52,870 nucleotides of DNA from Lachnospiraceae bacterium (GCA_017617395.1 JAFZWG010000056.1:1-52870), one strand, 5' to 3'. Counted from the stretch's first letter, positions 15,229-24,378 are shown. Notes: generated by a model not told the origin, from the letters alone. A program made the numbers and translations.

Positions 15229-17178
15229 ATGGCAGAAGCCGCATCACAACGAAACAAAACAACATCCCGCGCCCGTATCACGGTTGCCGCGACCATCGCG
15301 CTCGTCCTGTACGGAGTGCTTTTTTATGTTGTCGCCTACGGCCCTCTGAAGCGCGCAGGAGCATTTTCCGGGATGGTGGCGGACTATTCCCGCCTCAACG
15401 GCTTTCTCGCGGCGCACGGCCTCGGAAAGCTCTCCTACACGGTCTACTTCATCGGCGGCCTCGCGATTGCCGCGATTCTCATCATCGGCACCATCGCCGC
15501 CATGCGGATCCGCCGCCGCATCTCCTTTGTCGTCTATATCTATCTGTTCGGCATCGGCCTGTTGTATGTCCTGCAGCCCTCGAAGCTGCTTCTCACGGTC
15601 CTCTTCTGCACATTGCTGCTGTGGGGCCTTCATATCCGCGACGCGCGCATCCGCTACCCGGTCTGTGCGGTGATCGTCGCACTCTACGGCGTCTTCGTCA
15701 TGCGCGCCGCATTGATTATCATCCCGATTTACCTTCTCGTTCGGCTGTGGCAGAAAAATGACACTCTCGCCATCCGCGTGTTCATCGCAGCGCTTCTGAT
15801 CTTCTGCCTGATGTACCAGTCCGGCCTGATCGCCAAGCTCTACGAGCTGCACCCCGGCGTAGCGAGCGACGCAACGTACCGCCGCCTCTTCCCCGACGAG
15901 AACTACATGGGACATGTGTCGTATTATCTGCTGGACACGGTGCTCACGCTCGTGCGCATCCTCTTCCCGATCGAAGTGTTCCGCAAGATCGAGCCGCTCA
16001 CGTGGGTCTTCGCCGCAGCGCAGATCGTCACATCGGTGTTCCTCATCACCTGGTTCCGCCGACTGCTCTCCGTCAACTGGAACGAGAAGGTGACGATAAA
16101 TGAGCGCCTCCAGGCGGACGTTCTTGCCGTGATCGTCGCATTGTACGTAAGCTTAAGCTTCCAGGCCGAGCATCCGCAGGACGTCCTGCGCACGATCTCC
16201 GGCTGGTTTCCGTTACTCATGTTCGGAGCCTTTGCCGCGGACCGCTGCATCCGCTATCCTGTTCAGGATCGCGACCTCTCGGGAACGTGCCCCGTGGTCT
16301 TCTACCACAAGGGGGCGTGCGAGAGTCTCTGCGACGTGCTGCAGCAGGCGGGCCGCGCGTGCGGTTTCAAAAATGTCGTCCTGCTGGGCGATGCGAGCAA
16401 TCGCGGACTGGTCTCCAACTGGTATGATATCGATTCCCTCGACTCGGATGAGCTGAAGGACTTCCGCGAGGTTTACAAGACTGTCGGCGACACGACCGAC
16501 GAGGCGATGCTGCAGATGTGCTTTGAGCGGCATTTTCATCTGTACAGCTTCCTCACCGCGCACAACATCGAGCGGTGCTTCCTCTGCGACAGCGACGTGC
16601 TCGTCTACGACGACCTGAGCTCCATGTCGATGGAGGACACGGACTTCGCCTGCACCGGAACCGAGTCTGCGGACTTTTTGAAGGAGCGCATCTCACCGCA
16701 CTGCACGTACTGGACGGTCAAGCGCCTCCGCAAATTCCTCGACTTCGTTCTTCACGTCTACCACTCCAACGTGCAGTGGCTCACGGACGTGTGCCTCAAG
16801 CAGGAGGAGGCAGGCGGACGCGCGTTCATCTCGGACGCGATGCTCATCTCCGCATGGCTCAAGCTCACCGCGCGCTACGACCGCAACTTCCGCTACGTCA
16901 ATCTGTGCGAGGTTAAGGACGGCGCCGCATGGGATTTCTCGCTCGCTGCGGCCGACAATCTGACCCCGGACGAATATGTCTACCTCGCGGGCCAGCACCG
17001 CAAGGAAGTGACGTTCAAAAAGGACCTCAAGCCGTACTTCACGAAGCGCGAGGACGGCGAGAAGATCCGCGCTGTGTGCATCCATTGCAGCGGCTGCCGC
17101 TCCTACATCCCGCTCGTCACGCGCAGACACACGAACGGCGTAAGCTACCGCCTGGCGCGCCTTCTCTACCGCGATTAA
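15229..17178 (+). CDS. polytopic membrane protein fused to glycosyltransferase-like domain
   Basis: 649 residues in two parts. Residues 1-340 hold about nine to ten hydrophobic helices (for example IALVLYGVLFYVVAYG, YTVYFIGGLAIAAILIIG, CAVIVALYGVFVMRAALIII) in a layout like EpsG/Wzy-type exopolysaccharide proteins. Residues 350-649 are soluble and carry CFLCDSDVLVYDD; Asp454-Ser455-Asp456 fits the DxD metal/nucleotide-sugar site of GT-A folds. Inference: makes or exports a surface glycan. No polysaccharide cluster surrounds it, although a flippase lies at 22.8 kb. A late CIHCSGC motif is unexplained. Confidence 0.75.
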   Translation: MAEAASQRNKTTSRARITVAATIALVLYGVLFYVVAYGPLKRAGAFSGMVADYSRLNGFLAAHGLGKLSYTVYFIGGLAIAAILIIGTIAAMRIRRRISFVVYIYLFGIGLLYVLQPSKLLLTVLFCTLLLWGLHIRDARIRYPVCAVIVALYGVFVMRAALIIIPIYLLVRLWQKNDTLAIRVFIAALLIFCLMYQSGLIAKLYELHPGVASDATYRRLFPDENYMGHVSYYLLDTVLTLVRILFPIEVFRKIEPLTWVFAAAQIVTSVFLITWFRRLLSVNWNEKVTINERLQADVLAVIVALYVSLSFQAEHPQDVLRTISGWFPLLMFGAFAADRCIRYPVQDRDLSGTCPVVFYHKGACESLCDVLQQAGRACGFKNVVLLGDASNRGLVSNWYDIDSLDSDELKDFREVYKTVGDTTDEAMLQMCFERHFHLYSFLTAHNIERCFLCDSDVLVYDDLSSMSMEDTDFACTGTESADFLKERISPHCTYWTVKRLRKFLDFVLHVYHSNVQWLTDVCLKQEEAGGRAFISDAMLISAWLKLTARYDRNFRYVNLCEVKDGAAWDFSLAAADNLTPDEYVYLAGQHRKEVTFKKDLKPYFTKREDGEKIRAVCIHCSGCRSYIPLVTRRHTNGVSYRLARLLYRD

Positions 17179-17215
17179 GCACATCGTACATTCGAAAATG
17201 CACCCACACAAAAAC

Positions 17216-17241
17216 GGCCGGCTCCCGCAAAGGAACCGGCC
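17216..17241. terminator. bidirectional intrinsic terminator
   Basis: GGCCGGCTCC (17216-17225) pairs with GGAACCGGCC (17232-17241), one mismatch, loop CGCAAA. On the minus strand it is followed by GTTTTTG, so it mainly serves the TPR gene ending at 17269, and it lies between convergent genes. Confidence 0.8.
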
Positions 17242-17268
17242 TTACTAGTTTCATTTCCGAATTACAAC

Positions 17269-18714
17269 CTACTGCCGAAGCTGCGCAGCGTAGCTCGAAA
17301 CCGAGCCGTAGTGCTCACCCTCGGGGAAACGCTCCATGTACTCGGTGTACATGCGAAGCGCCGAGGTATTGTCGCCCGTCTGCTGGTACGTGCGCGCCAG
17401 GTAGAACATGTTCTTCTCGTTATCCGCGGACTTCTCGTAGGAGTAGATGAAGTACTCGAGAGCGCTCGTAAAATTCCCCGCATCATACAGCGCCCTGCCC
17501 TTGTCGTAGAGTTCCGAGCTTGTCATCGTGACCGTCAAAGCGGACGGATAATCGGCGATAACGCGGTCATAGATCGCCTTCGCGGACTCATTCTTCAGCT
17601 CGTCCTCCGAAACCGCCTTGATGCGCTTTTGCAGGATGAAGAGCTCGTCGTTCGATGCCGTGCCCTTCTTCTTGAGGTTGAGGTAGTACGCGGTCATGTT
17701 GAACACATTGATACCGCCGGCCTTGTCGCGCAGTTCCGCAAGCTCCGCCTCGTTGGCCTCCAGCGCACCCTCCTGAAGCTCGATCTTATTGCGCAGCGAC
17801 TGCGTCTCCTTCTCGAGCGAATCGATGTCGCTTAAGTACTGCGAGATCTGCTCCCCGTACTCGCCCTGAGTAACCTTGAAGTCCTCCTTCATGCCGGCCT
17901 TCACACCGGGGATCACAAGGACATACACGACCAGAATTCCAAGGAAAAGTCCCGCCAGAAGCGACAACAGCACCTTGTAGTCGATGCGGTCCTGCTCCTC
18001 GAGATACGAGGTGTAGCTCTTTCCGCCGGTCGCAAGCACCGGCGCCTCGTTCTTCTCGTCCTCCTCCGTCTCGGAGATCTTCATGCGGCGGTTCTCGCGG
18101 TACATCTCGCGGATCGCGCGAAGATATCCCATCGACACCGTATTCGTCGCATCGATCGACAGCGTCTTCTTTAAGCACTCGCGCGCCTTGTCCATATGGC
18201 CGCTGCGCATATACACAAGCGCGAGCATCTGCCACGCGCGGATAAAATTCGGATTCAGGCTGACCGCCTTCTTCAACTGCAAAAGCGCCAGGTCGAAACC
18301 GTCATGCGCCACCGCGTCCACCGCGCCGTTGTACTTGCGGATCGCGAGATTTAAGTTGTCCAGCTTCGCGGGATTGGCGTGCAGCGTCTCCAGATAGCGA
18401 ACCGCAGGATTGCCCTCCTCGAGGAAGCTCTTCGAGATGATCCACTCCTGAATCGCCGACACCGGATCGCCGGTCTCAAAGTAAACCAACCCCAGCAGAT
18501 TTCTGGCATCCACATTTTTCTTGTTGACCTTCAACGCCCTGCGCAGCATATCCGCCGCACCGGACAGGTCGCGATTGCGGGCACGCTCCAGGCCCCTGTT
18601 ATAGAAATAGCAGGAGTACCGCCTCGTGAGACGGTTGACCTCGATGTCGTAGCCGCATTTGGCGCACACGCCCCTCGAGAGGATCATGTTTGCGCCGCAC
18701 TTCGGACAAATCAT
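17269..18714 (-). CDS. zinc-ribbon, TPR and membrane-anchored protein
   Basis: 481 residues. N-terminal zinc ribbon with Cys3, Cys6, Cys17 and Cys20; TPR repeats at about residues 36-70, 70-100 and 140-195; an acidic linker; one transmembrane helix (about 247-269); a coiled coil (about 290-335, QYLSDIDSLEKETQSLRNKI); and further TPRs at the C-terminus (about 410-470). The order suggests a cytosolic zinc-ribbon/TPR half and an external coiled-coil/TPR half, a scaffold for protein complexes. It follows a 47-residue small gene by 15 bases and probably shares its promoter. Confidence 0.85.
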   Translation of the reverse strand: MICPKCGANMILSRGVCAKCGYDIEVNRLTRRYSCYFYNRGLERARNRDLSGAADMLRRALKVNKKNVDARNLLGLVYFETGDPVSAIQEWIISKSFLEEGNPAVRYLETLHANPAKLDNLNLAIRKYNGAVDAVAHDGFDLALLQLKKAVSLNPNFIRAWQMLALVYMRSGHMDKARECLKKTLSIDATNTVSMGYLRAIREMYRENRRMKISETEEDEKNEAPVLATGGKSYTSYLEEQDRIDYKVLLSLLAGLFLGILVVYVLVIPGVKAGMKEDFKVTQGEYGEQISQYLSDIDSLEKETQSLRNKIELQEGALEANEAELAELRDKAGGINVFNMTAYYLNLKKKGTASNDELFILQKRIKAVSEDELKNESAKAIYDRVIADYPSALTVTMTSSELYDKGRALYDAGNFTSALEYFIYSYEKSADNEKNMFYLARTYQQTGDNTSALRMYTEYMERFPEGEHYGSVSSYAAQLRQ

Positions 18715-18729
18715 ACCTACCTCCCGGGG

Positions 18730-18873
18730 TTACTTCAACTCTTTGCGCTCCTGCAAAATGCGCTCAATAACATCCGCAGCATCCGTGATCTCGCGGCTGA
18801 GCACAGCCTCCTCCGCCTCGCTGATTTCCATGTTCGGCGTATATTTCTTCAACTCTTCATCAAAATCGATCAT
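18730..18873 (-). CDS. small acidic protein of 47 residues
   Basis: Starts MIDFDEELKKYTPN and ends RILQERKELK; 47 residues, mostly helical and rich in Glu/Asp. Supported by a good GGGAGGAT site seven bases before the ATG, a promoter 40 bases upstream, and tight spacing to the TPR gene. No family assigned. Because it is the first gene of the unit, it may be a partner of the TPR protein. Confidence 0.72.
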   Translation of the reverse strand: MIDFDEELKKYTPNMEISEAEEAVLSREITDAADVIERILQERKELK

Positions 18874-18914
18874 GGCATCCTCCCTTGCGCCGCAACACCT
18901 GCGGCAGTACTCAT

Positions 18915-18943
18915 ACTATATCATAACTTCCGCGGTTTCACAA
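18915..18943 (-). promoter_or_regulatory. promoter of the small acidic protein/TPR unit
   Basis: Minus strand: TTGTGA (18938-18943), 17-base spacer, TATAGT (18915-18920). Confidence 0.6.
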
Positions 18944-18998
18944 TTCTTTCCTCACCAAAAACCTCTCTTCGGAAAATTCACCCGCAAACCGAAACGAA

Positions 18999-19023
18999 GT
19001 CCCGGCTAATCACAAGCCGGGAC
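18999..19023 (-). terminator. hairpin after the surface-protein gene
   Basis: Perfect 9-bp stem GTCCCGGCT/AGCCGGGAC (18999-19007 with 19015-19023) downstream of the stop at 19059. The following tract is only moderately T-rich (TTCGTTTCGG), so termination strength is uncertain. Confidence 0.6.
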
Positions 19024-19058
19024 CTCGGTACGTTTACTGATTCATTTTCCGCAAATGC

Positions 19059-22000
19059 TTACGCATTCTCTTCCCTGCGTCTCACCGTGACGATCACGAC
19101 TCCCGCAACCGCAAGCATCGCGAGCACCGTAAATCCGATATTGAACGTGTCGGCCGTCTTCGGGGACGGAACATCCGGCTCGTCGGGCTCGGTCGGCTCG
19201 GACTGCTTCGCCTCGATGGTGATTTTTGCATCGACGCCGGCATCTGCGTCATCGAACAGCGCCGTCAGCGTGTAGCTGCCGGGCTCCAGCGTATCCAGAT
19301 ACTCCGGAAGCACCTCGATGATCACGCTGCCCTGCGTCTTCTTAAAGCCGCTCACAGGAATGGGCTTGCCGTTCGCGGAAATCGACGCAAAATGCGAGAA
19401 CGTCTCGGCGTCGTTGACGTTGCCCTTGAACTCGAAGATGACGGACACGCCGGACTCCTTCGTGTAGACCGGCACGCCCTCGCCGGGCTGCGGCGCCTTG
19501 CTTCCGTCGCCGTACTTCACCGCGTTCAGGAAATACTCTTTTTCAATCGGAGCAACAATCTCATTCTCCGTAAACTGCGCCGTGTATGTGGTCTCCTTCT
19601 GTGCAACCTCAACAATCTCCGGCGACCACTCCTTGAAGGTGTATGTGTACTTCTCCGTAGCCTTCTTCGTCGGCGTCTCGCCCTTGTACTCCGGCTTCTC
19701 GCCGAACGGAACAACACCGCTCTGCAGCGTCTTGCCGTCGCCGTCAACGAATGTTACCGTGCAGCCGTAGATCTCGAACGAGGCGGAGCATTTTTCGGGC
19801 AGCTTGTAGTTCTTGTTGGAAAGTTCCTTCGCCGTAGCGGTGTACTCGCCGATCTCCGTGCCTGCGCCGTCAACCGTAACCACGCACTTGTCACCGTCCG
19901 CGAGATTGGTGATCGTCGCTGTCGGCGCATGCTCCTTGCCGTCGTAAGGAAACTCGGTGCCGGTCCACTCGATAGCAACCTCTTTCGGCTCAATCGTGAG
20001 CACTCCGTCCTCCGTCACTTCAAAGGTTACATCAAAGTTGTCGTTGGTATTCGCGAAATCATCTTCCGAAAGGCCCATCTCATAGGAACCCGCGTTCGTT
20101 CCCGACACGGTCGCTTCGCCGGAAAATTCAAAATCATCCGCGGTGTACATGTCACCGATGATCTTCGTGCGATATCCCTCGACTGACTGCTCCTTGCCGT
20201 CGTACTCCGCTGTCTTCGAGTTGCCGGTAATCTCAACGGTAACTTCGCGTTTTTCGATGGACAGGGTGCCGTATTTATTCGTCACGTCGGAATAATCATC
20301 AATGTTTTCGAGATTATAGTTGAACGTGTTGTTCTCGGAATACTCGCCGTAGTCCTTAACACCCTTCGCGGTTGCCGTGATTGTCAACTTGTCGCCGGTA
20401 GGAAGCACGAAGACATTGTTTTCGTCTCCGCTCACCTCCGAACCGTTGTAAGTCACCTTGAAGGTATCGTCCCTGTGCAGATCGCCGTCATATAACCAGC
20501 TCTTGGTCGAAGAAGTAATCACGATCGGGTTCGGATTCTTCTCCTTCACCGTAACCGTAGCTTCGTCGCTGACCTCTTTCGGGTCATCGCCTCTCTCCGC
20601 AACGGCTTTGACAGTCACTTTCTCCACCACTTTGCCGTTGTCATCGGCAGCGGCAACAGTATATGTGTATTCGATGGTTTTACTGCTGTCGGGAGCTAAC
20701 GTAAACACGTCCGCTACGCTCTCACCACGAAGATTGCTTGTGACGGACACGTTCTTAACTCCGATATTACCTGTGTTCTTCACTACAGCTGTGAACGTTA
20801 CTTCTTCACCGATCGCTACATCGCTCTCGGGGGACACCGTTAACGAAACGGTAATCTTCGGATCGGCGGAAGCCGCCGTCACTTCCACAGAATCGTCCGC
20901 CTCCGCAGTTTTGCCGCCGGAGGTTTTGCAGCTAACCGTGACAGTATCATCTAAATAACCGGCATCAAAATCAAGCTGCGTGAACGTGTACTCGTACGTG
21001 AACGTTTTGCTGACGCCGCCTGACAATGTGGCATCACCCTCGACGGATACGGCACCGACTAAATCACTCTTGATTTCGGTGATCTCTACCGGAATGCTTT
21101 CCGTATTCGTCACGACGACAGAGAAAGTAATTTCGTCTCCGACAGATACGCCTGATTCAGGATTCGCGGTCACCTCAACAGTGATCTCCGGATCCGGCTC
21201 CTCAAAGACCGGAGTAAATGTCTCCGGACCGTCAACCAACGGAAGCTGGCCTACCGTAAACTGCTCTCCGCGGCTGTTTTCCCAACCGACGAAAACATAC
21301 TGAACTCCGTTCTCCACTTTCGTCGGCGTCTCAATGTCGTAAACGGTATCGAGATCGTCTCCCATTTTCGCAGTATATTCTTTGAGAACCTCACCCTCGT
21401 CGTCCAGGAACGTTATCTTATAATTCGAATCCGCCTTGTGAAGCGTCGCAACAAAGTTGCGGTGGTATGCTGTCGTGTTGTTATCCTGCGGCCAATCATG
21501 GTCTTCGCTCAAGCCAAGCCAAAGATTCGAATTGTCGTAACTGCCGGAAAGCTGGTCGCTGACTTCAATCTTATCAAGCTCGATCGTAAAGAACGGCGTA
21601 AAGTTGGTCGGATCCGCCGGCCGGTATCCGCTCTCGCGGAACTCATATGTCACATTGTTTACGGTGATCGTAGCTCTTTCGTCTTCGTTGACGAGATTGC
21701 TCAGGACATTGTCCTCGAAAATCTTAAACGGATAAAGCTCATTTTGAACCGGCTTCGGGGCTTCGTTCGGAACCAATCCGTAGAAGCCGGACGATTTCTT
21801 CAAACGATAATACGTTTTGTTCACCTTGATATAGTCGTAGATCCGCTGCTCCTGCGGAATGAGCTTCAGGCTGACATTGTAATCCAGATGGAAGCTGTCG
21901 ATCTCGCCCACGTCTCCAAAACCATCTTTCGGATTAACATTCATCAATCCGCCGCCGCCGATTTTTTCCCTGACTGCCACGACAGTCTTGCCGCTCTCGC

Positions 22001-22613
22001 TGATACCCGTTACCGTATAGCAGCCGGCACACCCGGAAGCAGGATTTTCCTCTCTGGGAATAAAGGCATCCACAGCATCCTGCAAACGAATGAAATTCTT
22101 GCGAAGATCATCTTTTCCACCCGGCGCCAGGGAGAGAACCACTCCCTTGAAATCATATTTCTCCGCATAATACTGGTCAGCAGCGATTCCGGTCTGGTTT
22201 CCGGGTGTTACATTCGCATCATCCAGATAACGCAGTACATCATACTCAGTATACACATCGGTAATCCCGAGTTTTCCGTACTGCGAACCGATTCCTTTGT
22301 TTCTCGTGGAACTGTAGTAATCGCCGGATTCGGTTGCTTTCAGCAGGTCCGAGATTTTCGTGACATGAATAAAGTTGTAGAGATTGCTCAGGTGACTCGC
22401 AGTGCGAAACTCCGCGGCCAACTCACCAAAATACTCCTCCCCGGAACCTCCGGATTCCCCTGCGTCTCCGTCCGCGGCCTTCGCGGTGATCCCGTTCACC
22501 AGACGGTCCTTGAAGCTGTTGATGACGTCAACAAAACAACCGCTTGTCAAAAAAAGACAAACGGCCAAAAAGATTACGCCTATGGATTTTTTCAAATTCA
22601 TTTTTCTGTTCAT
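19059..22613 (-). CDS. large multidomain surface protein
   Basis: 1184 residues from the ATG at 22613; a GTG at 22640 sits one base from the AGGAG site and is too close to be used. N-terminal signal with lipobox TSGC (Cys26). A unique region of about 380 residues is followed by an InlB-B-like repeat (YKITFLDDEGEVLKEYTAKMG), two CARDB/DUF11-like domains (VTANPESGVSVGDEITF and VSPESDVAIGEEVTF), two MBG/YDG-like domains (TAEYDGKEQS, FPYDGKEHAP), a second InlB-B-like repeat, and an end with PSPKTADT, a hydrophobic helix and RRREENA. That end resembles an NPxTG/SPKTG sorting signal with Ala for Gly. Inference: an adhesin or binding protein. Confidence 0.85.
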   Translation of the reverse strand: MNRKMNLKKSIGVIFLAVCLFLTSGCFVDVINSFKDRLVNGITAKAADGDAGESGGSGEEYFGELAAEFRTASHLSNLYNFIHVTKISDLLKATESGDYYSSTRNKGIGSQYGKLGITDVYTEYDVLRYLDDANVTPGNQTGIAADQYYAEKYDFKGVVLSLAPGGKDDLRKNFIRLQDAVDAFIPREENPASGCAGCYTVTGISESGKTVVAVREKIGGGGLMNVNPKDGFGDVGEIDSFHLDYNVSLKLIPQEQRIYDYIKVNKTYYRLKKSSGFYGLVPNEAPKPVQNELYPFKIFEDNVLSNLVNEDERATITVNNVTYEFRESGYRPADPTNFTPFFTIELDKIEVSDQLSGSYDNSNLWLGLSEDHDWPQDNNTTAYHRNFVATLHKADSNYKITFLDDEGEVLKEYTAKMGDDLDTVYDIETPTKVENGVQYVFVGWENSRGEQFTVGQLPLVDGPETFTPVFEEPDPEITVEVTANPESGVSVGDEITFSVVVTNTESIPVEITEIKSDLVGAVSVEGDATLSGGVSKTFTYEYTFTQLDFDAGYLDDTVTVSCKTSGGKTAEADDSVEVTAASADPKITVSLTVSPESDVAIGEEVTFTAVVKNTGNIGVKNVSVTSNLRGESVADVFTLAPDSSKTIEYTYTVAAADDNGKVVEKVTVKAVAERGDDPKEVSDEATVTVKEKNPNPIVITSSTKSWLYDGDLHRDDTFKVTYNGSEVSGDENNVFVLPTGDKLTITATAKGVKDYGEYSENNTFNYNLENIDDYSDVTNKYGTLSIEKREVTVEITGNSKTAEYDGKEQSVEGYRTKIIGDMYTADDFEFSGEATVSGTNAGSYEMGLSEDDFANTNDNFDVTFEVTEDGVLTIEPKEVAIEWTGTEFPYDGKEHAPTATITNLADGDKCVVTVDGAGTEIGEYTATAKELSNKNYKLPEKCSASFEIYGCTVTFVDGDGKTLQSGVVPFGEKPEYKGETPTKKATEKYTYTFKEWSPEIVEVAQKETTYTAQFTENEIVAPIEKEYFLNAVKYGDGSKAPQPGEGVPVYTKESGVSVIFEFKGNVNDAETFSHFASISANGKPIPVSGFKKTQGSVIIEVLPEYLDTLEPGSYTLTALFDDADAGVDAKITIEAKQSEPTEPDEPDVPSPKTADTFNIGFTVLAMLAVAGVVIVTVRRREENA

Positions 22614-22647
22614 ACGCAAATACAGGGGGCTTGCCCCCACACTCCTC
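22611..22647 (-). promoter_or_regulatory. leader with hairpin between Shine-Dalgarno and ATG
   Basis: Minus strand: GAGGAG (22642-22647), a 6-bp GGGGGC/GCCCCC stem (22633-22638 with 22625-22630), then eleven bases to the ATG at 22613. Same geometry as the leaders at 5844 and 8065. Confidence 0.5.
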
Positions 22648-22739
22648 TTCGGTTAACGCTACCGAAACGTGGATTTTCCGAATACACACCAATTGCCCGC
22701 CCGGGGCGAGCTACAGACCACAGAAGTCTACAACAGTAT

Positions 22740-22768
22740 ATTTTACTGCCGTTTTGTGACAAAGTCAA
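22740..22768 (-). promoter_or_regulatory. promoter of the surface-protein gene
   Basis: Minus strand: TTGACT (22763-22768), 17-base spacer, TAAAAT (22740-22745). The leader of about 120 bases contains two short hairpins (AGAC..GTCT and TTCGGT..ACCGAA) before the ribosome binding site. Confidence 0.72.
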
Positions 22769-22800
22769 GAAAATGCCGCGAAAAATGTCATCTCGCGGCA
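22769..22800 (-). terminator. intrinsic terminator of the flippase gene
   Basis: Minus strand: TGCCGCGA/TCGCGGCA perfect 8-bp stem (22793-22800 with 22774-22781) followed by TTTTCTT. It abuts the -35 box of the next promoter. Confidence 0.78.
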
Positions 22801-22805
22801 TAGAA

Positions 22806-24281
22806 TCATTCATTTTCCGTTGTTTTCGGTCTCCGAAGAACTCTCGAGAGTGTCTCTCGGAGGATCGGCTCCCGCAACAGCACTCCGGCGAAGAGGAACA
22901 CGCCGAAGAAGATTCCCGCTTCTGCAGCCAGCCGCAGGAACACATTCGACAGGGGCAGGTGCAGGAACACCGCGGGTACAGCAGCCACCGCACACGCGAT
23001 CGGTGTGCGAAGGTCCGGAATCGTGTCGCGAAGCGACAGACCGACTTCCGTGCGGTCGTAGTAGAGGCAGATCAGCCACACGAGGATTTCCGCCACCAGC
23101 GTGGTCACGGACGCTCCGACGATGGAGTACCGCGGAATGACGTAAAGATTCAGCGCCAGGTTCACGACCGCGCCGGCGATCTCCGCAATGAGCAGCCGCC
23201 GCTCGCGCCCGGCCGGAATCAATACCTGACCGCCCAGAATGTTGCTCAAACCGATCGGAGCCACGGAGATGACCATGATGCGGAACGCCTTCACCGCGCC
23301 TAAGTACGAGCTTCCGCCCATCGCGAGCACGCAGTCCTCCGCGAACACGAGGGAAAAGGTCATCAGCGCGAGATTTACGGTCATGATCAGGCCGATCGAA
23401 CGCCTTGTGATCTCGCGGAAACGCTCGAAGTTGCCCTCCTTCCACGCGACCGTCACCTGCGGCATCGTCGCCGCCCACAGCACGCCGCCGAAGAACGTCA
23501 GCAGTGTCTTGCCTCTTGAGACGAGGCCGTACAGCCCGGTCTCGTAGTCACCCTTCATGAAGCCGAGCATGACGATGTCAAGGCTTACGTAGATCGTGGT
23601 CATGCAGCTCATCGCAAAGAAGACGAGCAAGGGCTTTATGTGCTCCGGGTTGAGCCGGAAAGCGAAGTGAAAATCAACCTCGCGGCGCAGGAAGAAGACA
23701 TTGACGATGCTCGAAACCGCCGTCGAGAGGACAGACAGCCCCGCGTACATAAGCATGTCATCGGGCGAGCGCACGGCGAAAAAAATGAGCAGAAGCGTCA
23801 CAATCCGCGTGATCAGTGAAACGATCATGAGGTAACGGTAACGCTCCAGGCCCTTGAAGAGCCACTCACAGCCGATGGCATTCCACGCGATGACGCTTCC
23901 CAGGATCAGCATCAGCATGCGGTTTTCACGGAACGGGTCGACCGTAAAGCACAGGATGACCAGCACCGCGCCGACCGCGGCCGCAAGCACGATTCCAAGG
24001 CTGAAGAGCTCCGTGAACACGCGCGTGAGCTTCTCGCGGTTGTTTCGAAATCTCGCGCACGCGCGGATGGCGTAGAGCGGCATTCCGAGGCTTGCGAACA
24101 GCACAAAATAATGCACCAGCCACGTTGCAAATTCCACGCGGCCGTTGGCGACCGGCTGCAATTTGCGGCTTACGTACATCAGGCTGACCGCCCCGAACAG
24201 ATACGTCGCCACGGAGATAACCGTGTTGTACGAAATGTTCCGGCCGATCGAGTTCTTTCGATTGTCCGCCTTCTGCTCCAT
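22806..24281 (-). CDS. oligosaccharide flippase (Wzx/MATE-like)
   Basis: 491 residues with 12-14 predicted transmembrane helices. Start NISYNTVISVATYLFGAVSLMYVSRKL, then YALRACARFRNNREKLTRVF-type loops, AYRPLLVFFAMSCMTTIYVSLD and the late VTTLVAEILVWLICLYYD are the usual signs of the polysaccharide-biosynthesis flippase family in the MOP superfamily. It would flip a lipid-linked glycan across the membrane. No glycosyltransferase cluster is adjacent; the membrane glycosyltransferase-like protein at 15.2 kb is the nearest candidate partner. Its frame ends inside a GGAAAATGA motif copy. Confidence 0.85.
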   Translation of the reverse strand: MEQKADNRKNSIGRNISYNTVISVATYLFGAVSLMYVSRKLQPVANGRVEFATWLVHYFVLFASLGMPLYAIRACARFRNNREKLTRVFTELFSLGIVLAAAVGAVLVILCFTVDPFRENRMLMLILGSVIAWNAIGCEWLFKGLERYRYLMIVSLITRIVTLLLIFFAVRSPDDMLMYAGLSVLSTAVSSIVNVFFLRREVDFHFAFRLNPEHIKPLLVFFAMSCMTTIYVSLDIVMLGFMKGDYETGLYGLVSRGKTLLTFFGGVLWAATMPQVTVAWKEGNFERFREITRRSIGLIMTVNLALMTFSLVFAEDCVLAMGGSSYLGAVKAFRIMVISVAPIGLSNILGGQVLIPAGRERRLLIAEIAGAVVNLALNLYVIPRYSIVGASVTTLVAEILVWLICLYYDRTEVGLSLRDTIPDLRTPIACAVAAVPAVFLHLPLSNVFLRLAAEAGIFFGVFLFAGVLLREPILRETLSRVLRRPKTTENE

Positions 24282-24299
24282 GCCGATGCTCCGATTCCC

Positions 24300-24324
24300 C
24301 GGAAAATGCAGGCTGCATTTTCCG
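24300..24324. repeat. inverted pair of the GGAAAATG motif
   Basis: CGGAAAATGCA and TGCATTTTCCG (24300-24310 and 24314-24324) form a perfect 11-bp dyad with a 3-base loop. It lies 55 bases downstream of the stop of the minus-strand esterase gene and upstream of the flippase start. No T tract follows. Confidence 0.8.
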
Positions 24325-24378
24325 CGATGTCAAACCGAGCTTCCCCGGGATCTCCGAAGAAGCTCGCATTGTTTTTTG

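Noticed and set aside
22614-22745. Cyclic di-GMP riboswitch in the surface-protein leader
   Set aside because: One hairpin (CGGTAGCGTTAACCG) faintly recalls the second stem of the class I motif, but the conserved core bases of the first stem are missing.
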